Shown: in pieces, positions 35,281-47,515 of the stretch
Numbering within the stretch: position 1 is the stretch's first letter
Layout: the number at the start of each line of letters is the position of its first letter
Assembly: GCA_031769625.1 (NCBI GenBank)
Contig: JAUIMM010000003.1
Coordinates: forward strand, 2,001,001-2,065,000
From: Taudactylus pleione
Taxonomy: Eukaryota; Chordata; Amphibia; Anura; Myobatrachidae
DNA length: 64,000 bases
Direction of reading: 5' to 3'
Position numbers and translations under genes: made by a program
Notes under the pieces: generated by a model
The model's database searches: none
The model's input: the letters and a program-made list of their open reading frames with translations, nothing else
Told to the model about the DNA's origin: nothing

Positions 35281-36021
35281 TATGCACAAGAAAGCCTATT
35301 TCTCCATTTTATTGGCCTCTTGTCACAAAGATACACTGATGCCAATGACATAATGAGTCAGAGCTTCTCAGCAGGAGGAAAATAGTAATTACTCTGTAAG
35401 CAAATAGAAAACAGTGTATAGTTACTGTGGTACAAATCTATGATTGCAGTCTGCCCAGGGGGCCAGACAGGACATGGCAAGGCTGCGGCAAGCTTCAGCT
35501 ACCGTAGCCTTACCAAAGGGGCAACCATGGCAAACGATAGTCGTGATAGGGATCCCAGGCTGCGACCTCGGTCACAGCGCTCGGACCGCAGATGCAGCAA
35601 GGAGGTATCAGACGCCTCCTGCCACATTAGCGTATTTGCAGGACGGACTTGCATAGCCGCTTGTGCTCCTCCTAAGACTTACTGGAACTAGAACCTTTGT
35701 TTTTTATCAGAGAAGAGTTTTTACCTTTGGATGGCGAAATCTTCTAACAGATCCAGTTTTGAGATATTACTGGTGATATTGATTACTGGTGAGGTGAGAT
35801 TACTGATAGTGGGTCTGTGTGGAGAAAGGCAAGAGACACACCCGGATTTATTCATGTCATAAGAGAAAGCTCTACTAACATTGAATTTTCTATTGGCTAG
35901 TCTATTTCTGGCATTTGAACCCCAGATGCCATCACTGTCCCACCTTAGTCCACCGATTCCTGTCACCCGCACTCAGTAGGATCCAGTGACATTACTGATG
36001 CACTCCATGGGGCACTGGTTC
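35281..36021. other. Intron sequence, unassigned
   Basis: Open frames at 35440-35691 (plus) and 35721-35972 (minus) have no recognisable domain. Nothing is classified. Confidence 0.4.
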
Positions 36022-36024
36022 TAA

Positions 36025-36744
36025 GGGGGAGAGGTCCTAAGCCTGGGAGAGTGTTAGAGATAAAGGGCCTGATTCAGACCCACTCGCGAGCGGCTGTCCG
36101 CTCGCAAGTGGGTCGATGTTATGGACTGAGCATGCGCACGACGGAGGGAGCTCCGTCGTGCGCATGCGCCAGACGCGACGAGCGAAGGAAAGTCCTTCGC
36201 TCGTTGTGTCCGATCAAAGGGGGTGTGCTGTCAATGTTGATTGACAGCACGCCCCCTTTGGTGGGCGTGCCGGGGGCGTGCCTCCCTGACGGGGGCGTTC
36301 CCACGGGAACGCCTCCCGTCAGAAGCCGGCCCACTGACATCACTAGTGATGTCAGTGGGAGTGATTTTGGCTCTGATAGAGCCAAAATCACTCCGGAGCT
36401 TGCGGTTGAAAACCTCAACCGCAGGCTCCGGCTCGCAAATTCGATGGTCGCGATGGTCTCGACCATTGCGGCCATCACAATGCACGCTCGTATAGCCTGT
36501 GGGTGGTGATCCACAGCTATACGAGCGTCCAGGAGGACGCTCCATGAAAATGGAGCCCGGCCCTCATTCAGAGCGTGCGCTCTGCTCAGAGCGTACGGCT
36601 CTGAATGAGGGCCAAAGTTCCTTCCAATCAGCTCCTACCTGTCACATTACAGGCTGTGTTTGAAAAATGACAGTTAGTAGCTGATTGGTTGGTACTTTAT
36701 CTCTCTCCACTTTATCACTTTCCAAGGCTTAGTACATCTCCCTC
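36025..36744. mobile_element. GGGGGAGATGTA-type MITE split by a family B MITE
   Basis: The outer pieces 36025-36064 (GGGGGAGAGGTCCTAAGCC...AGAGATAAA) and 36617-36744 (...TCCAAGGCTTAGTACATCTC) are inverted matches, flanked by TAA on both sides (36022-36024, 36745-36747). The younger element sits at 36065-36613. Copy in unit 2: 43590-44309. Confidence 0.82.
36065..36613. mobile_element. MITE, family B
   Basis: The ends are GGGCCTGATTCAGACCC and GGCTCTGAATGAGGGCC. The interior is about 90% like 1905-2460, with the same GCGCATGCG, GTGATGTCAGTGGG and CACAGCTATACGAGCG blocks. The interrupted older MITE reveals an AAA target duplication (36062-36064 and 36614-36616). Its open frames (36051-36509 and others) are chance frames shared by all family B copies. 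Confidence 0.9.
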
Positions 36745-36746
36745 TA

Positions 36747-37333
36747 AGTGAGTGGACTGCTGGGTGTAGATGACTTGGGACCTACATTTTTAGACCCTCT
36801 GCCATCACGGGGGTTATGACACTATTCTACTCAAGTTCTACAATGTATCAGTGATTATAATGTTGTTTCATGATTCTCCTTTGTACCACATAATACTTCT
36901 TGGGCTGTTTGGTCATTGATATCTGTGAATTGTAACAGCACCAACTGCCCCGGCTAACGCCATACAGGTACTGATTACATGAGGGGGCTGGAGCAACTGA
37001 AGGAAAGTAAAAGGAGTCCTATGTTTTCTGATCATAGTTCTACCATATGTTCTTGCTTTCACATGAAAATACCAACAGTGCCCCTAGGAAGTGATTATAT
37101 CAGACCGATGTGTTTATAATGATTACATTTTTACAAGCTGACGATTCTCACCAGCTTTAAGGGCCACTGGATTTAAAAGGCAATAGTAATACACGCAAAA
37201 CAAGCCTGAATGTGAAAGTGGATGTTAGGCCACACATACTGTATGTCCTTAACCAGGTTTGCAGGGGTATTGGTAACAGCAGTATACAGCAGTAATGCAG
37301 AGGTTAACAGTGGTAACAGCAGTAGAACAGCAG
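36747..37333. other. Intron sequence, unassigned
   Basis: It contains a good minus-strand donor-like site (CTG|GTGAGAAT, near 37150) but no convincing exon before it. Nothing else is recognised. Confidence 0.4.
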
Positions 37334-37694
37334 ACTTGCCTACCCTTTCCGATTTGGTCAGGAGCCTCCCGAATGTCGGGTGCCACTCCTGACCCTCCGG
37401 AAAGGCAGGCAAGCCTCCCGGCTGCCACTTGCCCCCCCTTGACTACTAACAGCAACCTTCGCAGCCAGGGGCAGTGACACAATTTGTGCTGAATTGCGTT
37501 ATTGTGGCCACGCCCCCCTGCTTCACAATGATGGTTTTTCGGCATTGTGAAGAGGGGGGCGGGACCACGATGACGCAATTGCACGGCCCCACCTCCAATG
37601 CAGCATCATTACCCGGCCACACCCCCCCGCTCTGCACAGACATTCAGCTCCCTCCCTGAAGGAGGGAGCTGGCTGAATGTCGGCAAGTATGTAA
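37334..37694. mobile_element. GC-rich MITE-like repeat
   Basis: It runs from ACTTGCCTACCCTTTCCG to GAATGTCGGCAAGTATGT, a short imperfect inverted pair. The interior is strongly self-complementary: CCATTGTGAAG/CTTCACAATG and CATTCAGCTCCCTCC followed by GGAGGGAGCTGGCTGAATG. Copy in unit 2: about 44899-45257. Confidence 0.6.
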
Positions 37695-39261
37695 CACAGT
37701 GATGTCTGTGATAGTGGAAATACTCAGGGTAACAGCGGTATATGCCTCCTGCAGGCTCTGGGTCCTAATATCCGAAGTGTATAACAGAGAGGAGACAGTG
37801 CTGGAGCACGCTACTCTTCATTAATGTGTTCACCCTAATGTCCAATTGATTCTCTCAGTCTCAGTTACACAATCAGCAAAGTTATACTACAACCCTACAC
37901 TGACCTCTGATGCTTATCTGGCAACCACTGTCTGCTCTGGACTGTGATTACACCATCCGTGCCACCCCTAGGAGCCAGGGAAGTGGGTGCTAATACTGTA
38001 TGAGTGATTGATGTTAATGGGGGTGTAGCAATGTGAGCACTCACACTCTAGTTTAAAAAGTTAAGTCCTAGGGGTCCACTCTCTTCACTCTGTTACTGTT
38101 CGTCACGCTCTGAGGTGTTTAAAGCCAGAGTTCCTGGGGGTGACCCGCTATGCCCTGCACTCGGTGCAGCTCATTTCATCCTGCCGCTGGTATGTCACTG
38201 GTAATGGTATTTGGGCAATGGGATGTGCAACAAGATCTGTGCCACCTTGTGCTCTGATTTGTGTGTGTGCTGTAGGATTTCTGCAATGCTTCTACCAATT
38301 GAGGCTGTGCAGAGCAGCCTGGCAATTGGAACCCACTGCAAAGTATCCCAGCATCAGGGTCCATGCAATTTAACCGTAATTTGGATTTGGGTTTGCAAAG
38401 CAACAACAGCAAAGTGTTCTGCACAGTGAGCCTAATTTAGCAAGGATCGCAGTTGCTAATACGCATGTGTGATACCCTGTAAAGTCCCTCATATTTGTGG
38501 ACATTTATATGTTGCCCTGAGCTGGAGAATGTTCTGGAAGTGAAGTGAAGTGAGGAGGTGCACTAGGACCCAGGAAATCTGGCAGAGTGTGCTTCACTAG
38601 TGAGCTCAGACTAAAAACTGTAACTAAAAGGGGAGGAGTGAGAAAGGACCCTGAAACTGGCTGTGAAAGCACATGTCTGGTGTGTGTGGGCTGTGTGGAG
38701 TAGCACCTGGGATTGTTTGCAGGGCTGTGACCAGAAGCCAAGCTATGGAGTGAGGAAGCTGCACTGCCAGGTCAGAGGATGCAGTGGGCAGCAAGTAGCC
38801 AGTAATATGAAGTAAGAGACTCCCAGTGAGACAGAGAAAGAAGGAGCAGGTGCAGTGTTCACAGGCACAGTGATATCCTAAAGTGTACTGTGGCTCCCAT
38901 TATCTATTATGAAAGACTCAGTAAGGCACAGTGAGTAACAACCCTTACAGCACTGTAAACTGAACCTTATCCAAATTTTCTTTTCCTTCCCTTTGCTACC
39001 AAGGGATATTTACCTTAAGAAAGCAAAGCAACCAGCTTCCAGTCTATAGTAACCAGTGGTGTGCATTGTATGTGACTTGGGATTCATGCTGTTTAATGAA
39101 CTGGTCAGAATAAAAGCCTGCATAGTATACAGTTAACCTAACTGAAATACTTTACCCCTTTGAACTCAATCCAAGAACAGAACTGTGTGATATATATTCT
39201 GTTAGCAGACAACCAAAGAGAACATGGTGTTACTCCCTTTGCATACAGTTATAAAGGACAG
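37695..39261. other. Intron sequence, unassigned
   Basis: Several open frames of 70-80 codons occur on both strands without any domain. No splice-bounded exon in phase with the gene was found. Confidence 0.4.
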
Positions 39262-39264
39262 AAA

Positions 39265-39322
<58 letters not shown>
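39262..39322. repeat. Poly(A)-(TA)n microsatellite, unit 1
   Basis: About 21 A followed by about 20 TA units. Its counterpart at 46825-46887 differs in A-run interruption and TA count, one of the few differences between duplication units. Confidence 0.98.
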
Positions 39323-39323
<1 letters not shown>

Positions 39324-39949
39324 TACCATCCGGAAGTCATTGAAAGCAACGTGACCATTAGTCTGGATATGTTTAAGATATCAGCTCAGTGCCACCACCT
39401 TGTGGATAATAGTAATATTACATTGACATTCCCAGTCCAAAGTGTGGAGAGAACTCTTGCTTTCTGCCGATGGCCATTAAGACTTTGGTGCAATATGTGT
39501 TATTGAGGGAGACTACATTAAGGGAAAACTATCTGTTGCAGAACTTCCTGTTATTTCCTAATGGTAATGCCAGATTGTTAGAGTATTTGTGAGATATTAG
39601 AGCGTTTATCTTCATTGTATTGTTCTTTGTAAAATTGCTATAACTTATTCTGAAAGGTTAAACTTTTATACTGTGTGTGAAACTGAGTTTACTGTTAACA
39701 AAGTCATATTGCTAAACTGTTTATTTATATTGAATTAACATTACAGTGATCTACCATTCAGGCAAAATAAAACATTTTGTCACTGTCCACACGTGTAGTG
39801 ACTTGTCAGGGATTTTGGGGGGGTTCCCATCTCTCTGCCTAACCACTACAGAACCCAAGAGTAGCAGCAGGTCAAGGACTATTTGAAAGGCCAGGATTAA
39901 CGACTTCTGCAGGGAAACAGGTACGACTCACCTACCAACACCCCACCAC
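39323..39949. other. Intron sequence, unassigned
   Basis: Contains AAATAAAACATTTTGTCACTG near 39765, which looks like a retroelement or transcript end, but no parent element was identified. Confidence 0.35.
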
Positions 39950-40158
39950 TAATGACTTATTACACGTGCAATCGGCAGATTGTTGCATTCTGCACATGCA
40001 TACGCATCACAGTGCTCATGTGCAAACCGGCCACTGCGATCGCATCGTCTATGCAGACCCATCCCAGAGTAATTGACAGGAAGTTCCATCTCTGGGTGGG
40101 GGGGGGGGGGGTGAGCGGCTTAATGCAGGCATGCCAGTGCGTTTACACTCTGTTTTAG
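39950..40158. mobile_element. Family C-like MITE cut by the duplication junction
   Basis: It starts ATGACTTATTACACGTGC and shares the GAAGTTCCATCTCTGGGTGG, GCAGGCATGCCAGTGCG and TGTTTTAGGG order with the complete copy at 47516-47995. It stops at 40158, where unit 2 begins. Confidence 0.75.
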
Positions 40159-41701
40159 GGAGGAGGTGCCCCTTCAGAGCTGGAGCCCGGCGGCAGACGC
40201 ATCCATTTTCTCCCATAGTTCTGCTCCTAGCCTGAGGGCCCACCCCCTTCTCTAGGGATCAGGGATTTAGAACCGTTTGCTATGCTGCGTTCACACGCTA
40301 CTGGTCGATTGCCGCTGCCTGCATCGCAGTGCGTGTGCGCAGCCTCTCATAGCGATCGTGAAGCTCAGAACACACAGACAGCCCGCTAGATTGAGTGACA
40401 GAATGTGCCATTTGTGGGTGGTGACAGGGGAAGGTCCTTGAAAACAGAGGAGTGGATGTGCGAACGCAGGCGTGTCTGAGCATCAAAACGGCGTTCTTTG
40501 GGTGTGCATAATTAAAGTGGAAAGTCATTGTACACGTCTCCTGACTTTTTTTTTGGCTGAAGCAATTGCAGTGCTTGCAGTAGGGTAGGGTCAACCAGAA
40601 GAACTGTGTATGCCTCCGATGATTGTTAAATACACTTTCTGGAGATGACGTGTGCTGCGAAGGGAAAGTGGGCGGCATTAGATTGGTGTGTGATCGCACT
40701 GCCGTTGCATGCTGAGACATAGTGGCCGTCCTCTGCCTTGCCATGCGATCGCATTCTTTGCATATATTAGCAGCTGAGCGGATGCGTGCAAACGCATCTA
40801 GCGAGTGGGTCTGAATCGGGCCCCAGGTTCCATACTGTACACTCGAGGCTGGAGGCTGGCCTCACCCCTAAGTATGGGTCATTATAGCTGCATTCCCCTG
40901 GTGGGCCCTTCACGCCCCAGTTGGACACTGACTATTACTGATATTTAGATTGGGATCTTTGACTCTGCTTCTCCTGCTAAGTTTGACATGGATAAGAAAT
41001 ATTGTTATTATATCAACAACTTTGCTACTATATTAAAATTGCTATACATATGAATGGGCCTCTCCTTCAAGTGTAGATGAGAGTACATAAAACACACGAA
41101 TACATGGGTCTCAAGAACAGGAGAACATGCAAACGTATTTGTAAAGAATGTCTACAGCTGCCCCATACAACACTGGCTGTGCGGCCTCTGCTTTCATTAA
41201 AAGATATGCGATAGAGCGCTAATAATTCATTTCATATGAGGTGTTATATAAGGTGGAAATGCGTTGGGTCATCTGACCAGTTCTCCAGGATCTGCAATCC
41301 ACTTGATCAAAAAATAGTTTCCAGCGCACTAGTATTGGTGCTGATTTAGCTGGTATATTCAACAAAGCTGTGACAGGCTCTCCCTGTGCTTCACGCTTCT
41401 CTCAAGTGTGGACGGCGGAGAAATGCGTTAGAGGAGCCCGCAGCAGAAGCGACTCTTACTTGGAGCACCTGTTGCCTGCCTGACAAGAATTTTAATCGAA
41501 CCCACGGAGCCCTGTCACACTCTCCCTCCCTCCAACGTGAGAGACTAGGACATCAAGCAGAAGCCCAACCAGGGTAAGATCTATTTGGGATCTATTTGCT
41601 GCATTTACTACACCGGGATCCAGGGAGAGGTTGGGAGAAGCGTGAAGTGCTGCAGGGGGTGTGCGACAAACTCCGGCCCCCTCTGCATCTAGCTCCAGCT
41701 C

Positions 41702-42065
41702 AGTGATGTCACTAGGATTGGTGTCACCCAGTGCGTCTACTCACCCTGTCACCCTCATCTCTGGACTCCTTGTACATCTTTTGCGAAAGGGGACGTGGCC
41801 TCATTCCCATGAGGCCACGCCCCCCGCTGTATGACTTTTTGGAGGATGTGACCCTATTTCCATCATGCAGGGGGCTTGCCGAGCACTCTGGGAGCTGGCG
41901 GGCTGACTCGCGCATGCGGACATCATCCGTCACTGCTATCACCGCTGCTTGGTGACACCGTATGAAGGGATGACGCCAAAATAGCAGTGCAGCTCTGTTA
42001 TTTTGGTGTCACCCCCTCAGACGGTGACACCGGGTGTGACCCGCACCCCACTAGTGACACCACTT
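41702..42065. mobile_element. hAT-like MITE, copy in unit 2
   Basis: Exact repeat of 34137-34500 including its CTCCAGCTC flanks; duplicated with the segment, not an independent insertion. Confidence 0.85.
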
Positions 42066-42482
42066 CTCCAGCTCACCTTGACACCACTAAGTGCGCAGCA
42101 AGCTCCGGTACCAGCCACACCATGCTAAGTGTGTGTGCTAAACTCCTGTAACCATCTCAATTCAGCACTACATTAGCTGGCACCCCCTCTGTGCAGATAG
42201 GATCTCACCAACAGTGCCACCAAAATCCACGTATCCCAGGCTGCAGCCTTATCAGCTTATTGGTTGATAAATCGCTGCGCCTCAGAGTTGGACCTAAGTC
42301 CCGCTCTAAATAAGGACAATTATTTTTTTTAATAGGTCTTCCAAATAAAGCCCTGCACAACAGGTTTAGTAAAGGACATAGAGGGACGTACTAGGAAAAA
42401 GGGTTTCAATTAAAATATTTAAAATTTGTATGTACTGTATTGGTCAATAACAGTGAGATGTACACTAAGTAGAAACACTTAC

Positions 42483-42518
42483 GAAGCCTTCAAGACGTTC
42501 GGCTTCTCATACAGCATT
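42483..42518 (-). CDS. abo-like: GT6 glycosyltransferase, 36-nt stem exon, copy in unit 2
   Basis: Identical to 34918-34953, with the same acceptor and donor. It encodes the same MLYEKPNVLKAS. It is the copy nearer the 5' end of the gene. The 36-nt length is divisible by three and both ends have the same phase, so splicing in both copies would keep the frame and repeat twelve residues in the stem. Confidence 0.9.
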
Positions 42519-43589
42519 CTGAAAAGATGGACAAAAAGTTTGTAAGACTTCTGAGGATCAAATGATTATTTTGGGTATGTTCCATTATATCTGCCTCTAA
42601 CATTTTGACATGTTCTGAATGTCGACACTGCGAATGTCGACATATGCAACTAGGGTTATTCTACAATTAGGGTTAGGCTGTAATTAGGGTTAGAGTTAGT
42701 TTTAGTCCAAAATATCAGAGTCGACAAATGTTGACAGTATGTCAGTGTCGACATTGTGGTTATTTATCAGCATTCTGAACTTGTTGAAATGGTGTTGACA
42801 TAACAACATTCTGAAAGTCAACATATTATACCACACCCCCTGTAATATGCACAAGAAAGCCTATTTCTCCATTTTATTGGCCTCTTGTCACAAAGATACA
42901 CTGATGCCAATGACATAATGAGTCAGAGCTTCTCAGCAGGAGGAAAATAGTAATTACTCTGTAAGCAAATAGAAAACAGTGTATAGTTACTGTGGTACAA
43001 ATCTATGATTGCAGTCTGCCCAGGGGGCCAGACAGGACATGGCAAGGCTGCGGCAAGCTTCAGCTACCGTAGCCTTACCAAAGGGGCAACCATGGCAAAC
43101 GATAGTCGTGATAGGGATCCCAGGCTGCGACCTCGGTCACAGCGCTCGGACCGCAGATGCAGCAAGGAGGTATCAGACGCCTCCTGCCACATTAGCGTAT
43201 TTGCAGGACGGACTTGCATAGCCGCTTGTGCTCCTCCTAAGACTTACTGGAACTAGAACCTTTGTTTTTTATCAGAGAAGAGTTTTTACCTTTGGATGGC
43301 GAAATCTTCTAACAGATCCAGTTTTGAGATATTACTGGTGATATTGATTACTGGTGAGGTGAGATTACTGATAGTGGGTCTGTGTGGAGAAAGGCAAGAG
43401 ACACACCCGGATTTATTCATGTCATAAGAGAAAGCTCTACTAACATTGAATTTTCTATTGGCTAGTCTATTTCTGGCATTTGAACCCCAGATGCCATCAC
43501 TGTCCCACCTTAGTCCACCGATTCCTGTCACCCGCACTCAGTAGGATCCAGTGACATTACTGATGCACTCCATGGGGCACTGGTTCTAA

Positions 43590-44309
43590 GGGGGAGAGGT
43601 CCTAAGCCTGGGAGAGTGTTAGAGATAAAGGGCCTGATTCAGACCCACTCGCGAGCGGCTGTCCGCTCGCAAGTGGGTCGATGTTATGGACTGAGCATGC
43701 GCACGACGGAGGGAGCTCCGTCGTGCGCATGCGCCAGACGCGACGAGCGAAGGAAAGTCCTTCGCTCGTTGTGTCCGATCAAAGGGGGTGTGCTGTCAAT
43801 GTTGATTGACAGCACGCCCCCTTTGGTGGGCGTGCCGGGGGCGTGCCTCCCTGACGGGGGCGTTCCCACGGGAACGCCTCCCGTCAGAAGCCGGCCCACT
43901 GACATCACTAGTGATGTCAGTGGGAGTGATTTTGGCTCTGATAGAGCCAAAATCACTCCGGAGCTTGCGGTTGAAAACCTCAACCGCAGGCTCCGGCTCG
44001 CAAATTCGATGGTCGCGATGGTCTCGACCATTGCGGCCATCACAATGCACGCTCGTATAGCCTGTGGGTGGTGATCCACAGCTATACGAGCGTCCAGGAG
44101 GACGCTCCATGAAAATGGAGCCCGGCCCTCATTCAGAGCGTGCGCTCTGCTCAGAGCGTACGGCTCTGAATGAGGGCCAAAGTTCCTTCCAATCAGCTCC
44201 TACCTGTCACATTACAGGCTGTGTTTGAAAAATGACAGTTAGTAGCTGATTGGTTGGTACTTTATCTCTCTCCACTTTATCACTTTCCAAGGCTTAGTAC
44301 ATCTCCCTC
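43590..44309. mobile_element. Split MITE plus family B MITE, copy in unit 2
   Basis: Repeat of 36025-36744, with the family B element at 43630-44178. Nothing differs from unit 1 by eye. Confidence 0.82.
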
Positions 44310-46824
44310 TAAGTGAGTGGACTGCTGGGTGTAGATGACTTGGGACCTACATTTTTAGACCCTCTGCCATCACGGGGGTTATGACACTATTCTACTCAAG
44401 TTCTACAATGTATCAGTGATTATAATGTTGTTTCATGATTCTCCTTTGTACCACATAATACTTCTTGGGCTGTTTGGTCATTGATATCTGTGAATTGTAA
44501 CAGCACCAACTGCCCCGGCTAACGCCATACAGGTACTGATTACATGAGGGGGCTGGAGCAACTGAAGGAAAGTAAAAGGAGTCCTATGTTTTCTGATCAT
44601 AGTTCTACCATATGTTCTTGCTTTCACATGAAAATACCAACAGTGCCCCTAGGAAGTGATTATATCAGACCGATGTGTTTATAATGATTACATTTTTACA
44701 AGCTGACGATTCTCACCAGCTTTAAGGGCCACTGGATTTAAAAGGCAATAGTAATACACGCAAAACAAGCCTGAATGTGAAAGTGGATGTTAGGCCACAC
44801 ATACTGTATGTCCTTAACCAGGTTTGCAGGGGTATTGGTAACAGCAGTATACAGCAGTAATGCAGAGGTTAACAGTGGTAACAGCAGTAGAACAGCAGAC
44901 TTGCCTACCCTTTCCGATTTGGTCAGGAGCCTCCCGAATGTCGGGTGCCACTCCTGACCCTCCGGAAAGGCAGGCAAGCCTCCCGGCTGCCACTTGCCCC
45001 CCCCTGACTACTAACAGCAACCTTCGCAGCCAGGGGCAGTGACACAATTTGTGCTGAATTGCGTTATTGTGGCCACGCCCCCTGCTTCACAATGATGGTT
45101 TTTCGGCATTGTGAAGAGGGGGCGGGACCACGATGACGCAATTGCACGGCCCCACCTCCAATGCAGCATCATTACCCGGCCACACACCCCCGCTCTGCAC
45201 AGACATTCAGCTCCCTCCCTGAAGGAGGGAGCTGGCTGAATGTCGGCAAGTATGTAACACAGTGATGTCTGTGATAGTGGAAATACTCAGGGTAACAGCG
45301 GTATATGCCTCCTGCAGGCTCTGGGTCCTAATATCCGAAGTGTATAACAGAGAGGAGACAGTGCTGGAGCACGCTACTCTTCATTAATGTGTTCACCCTA
45401 ATGTCCAATTGATTCTCTCAGTCTCAGTTACACAATCAGCAAAGTTATACTACAACCCTACACTGACCTCTGATGCTTATCTGGCAACCACTGTCTGCTC
45501 TGGACTGTGATTACACCATCCGTGCCACCCCTAGGAGCCAGGGAAGTGGGTGCTAATACTGTATGAGTGATTGATGTTAATGGGGGTGTAGCAATGTGAG
45601 CACTCACACTCTAGTTTAAAAAGTTAAGTCCTAGGGGTCCACTCTCTTCACTCTGTTACTGTTCGTCACGCTCTGAGGTGTTTAAAGCCAGAGTTCCTGG
45701 GGGTGACCCGCTATGCCCTGCACTCGGTGCAGCTCATTTCATCCTGCCGCTGGTATGTCACTGGTAATGGTATTTGGGCAATGGGATGTGCAACAAGATC
45801 TGTGCCACCTTGTGCTCTGATTTGTGTGTGTGCTGTAGGATTTCTGCAATGCTTCTACCAATTGAGGCTGTGCAGAGCAGCCTGGCAATTGGAACCCACT
45901 GCAAAGTATCCCAGCATCAGGGTCCATGCAATTTAACCGTAATTTGGATTTGGGTTTGCAAAGCAACAACAGCAAAGTGTTCTGCACAGTGAGCCTAATT
46001 TAGCAAGGATCGCAGTTGCTAATACGCATGTGTGATACCCTGTAAAGTCCCTCATATTTGTGGACATTTATATGTTGCCCTGAGCTGGAGAATGTTCTGG
46101 AAGTGAAGTGAAGTGAGGAGGTGCACTAGGACCCAGGAAATCTGGCAGAGTGTGCTTCACTAGTGAGCTCAGACTAAAAACTGTAACTAAAAGGGGAGGA
46201 GTGAGAAAGGACCCTGAAACTGGCTGTGAAAGCACATGTCTGGTGTGTGTGGGCTGTGTGGAGTAGCACCTGGGATTGTTTGCAGGGCTGTGACCAGAAG
46301 CCAAGCTATGGAGTGAGGAAGCTGCACTGCCAGGTCAGAGGATGCAGTGGGCAGCAAGTAGCCAGTAATATGAAGTAAGAGACTCCCAGTGAGACAGAGA
46401 AAGAAGGAGCAGGTGCAGTGTTCACAGGCACAGTGATATCCTAAAGTGTACTGTGGCTCCCATTATCTATTATGAAAGACTCAGTAAGGCACAGTGAGTA
46501 ACAACCCTTACAGCACTGTAAACTGAACCTTATCCAAATTTTCTTTTCCTTCCCTTTGCTACCAAGGGATATTTACCTTAAGAAAGCAAAGCAACCAGCT
46601 TCCAGTCTATAGTAACCAGTGGTGTGCATTGTATGTGACTTGGGATTCATGCTGTTTAATGAACTGGTCAGAATAAAAGCCTGCATAGTATACAGTTAAC
46701 CTAACTGAAATACTTTACCCCTTTGAACTCAATCCAAGAACAGAACTGTGTGATATATATTCTGTTAGCAGACAACCAAAGAGAACATGGTGTTACTCCC
46801 TTTGCATACAGTTATAAAGGACAG

Positions 46825-46836
46825 AAAAAAAAAATA

Positions 46837-46887
<51 letters not shown>
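46825..46887. repeat. A-rich (TA)n microsatellite, unit 2
   Basis: A short A run interrupted by T, then about 24 TA units; allele-like variant of 39262-39322. Confidence 0.98.
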
Positions 46888-46889
<2 letters not shown>

Positions 46890-47515
46890 TACCATCCGGA
46901 AGTCATTGAAAGCAACGTGACCATTAGTCTGGATATGTTTAAGATATCAGCTCAGTGCCACCACCTTGTGGATAATAGTAATATTACATTGACATTCCCA
47001 GTCCAAAGTGTGGAGAGAACTCTTGCTTTCTGCCGATGGCCATTAAGACTTTGGTGCAATATGTGTTATTGAGGGAGACTACATTAAGGGAAAACTATCT
47101 GTTGCAGAACTTCCTGTTATTTCCTAATGGTAATGCCAGATTGTTAGAGTATTTGTGAGATATTAGAGCGTTTATCTTCATTGTATTGTTCTTTGTAAAA
47201 TTGCTATAACTTATTCTGAAAGGTTAAACTTTTATACTGTGTGTGAAACTGAGTTTACTGTTAACAAAGTCATATTGCTAAACTGTTTATTTATATTGAA
47301 TTAACATTACAGTGATCTACCATTCAGGCAAAATAAAACATTTTGTCACTGTCCACACGTGTAGTGACTTGTCAGGGATTTTGGGGGGGTTCCCATCTCT
47401 CTGCCTAACCACTACAGAACCCAAGAGTAGCAGCAGGTCAAGGACTATTTGAAAGGCCAGGATTAACGACTTCTGCAGGGAAACAGGTACGACTCACCTA
47501 CCAACACCCCACCAC

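Larger units (their letters stand above)
32594..40158. repeat. 7.57-kb tandem duplication, unit 1
   Basis: This unit is repeated head to tail at 40159-about 47728. The two are identical by eye except for length changes in C/G runs, the A/TA microsatellite and a G run, plus a few bases next to those runs (for example around 37437, 37510, 37620, 39262 and 40098). The unit includes one 36-nt coding exon, several MITEs and intron sequence. The unit-unit junction reads TGTTTTAGGG joined to AGGAGGTGCC, sharing only GG with both parent breakpoints. Confidence 0.97.

Noticed and set aside
35721..35739. 19-nt exon between a CTGTTAG acceptor and a GTAAAA donor
   Set aside because: The length breaks the phase of the gene and there is no polypyrimidine tract.
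36051..36545. Conserved overlapping frames on both strands in several places
   Set aside because: They recur in every family B MITE and reflect GC-rich palindromic DNA with few stops.
44540..44575. Extra 18-nt stem exon of the glycosyltransferase (minus strand, acceptor TTTACTTTCCTTCAG, with a counterpart in unit 1 near 36985)
   Set aside because: The phase would fit, but the donor is weak, the exon would be extremely short, and the neighbouring exons already join in phase without it.
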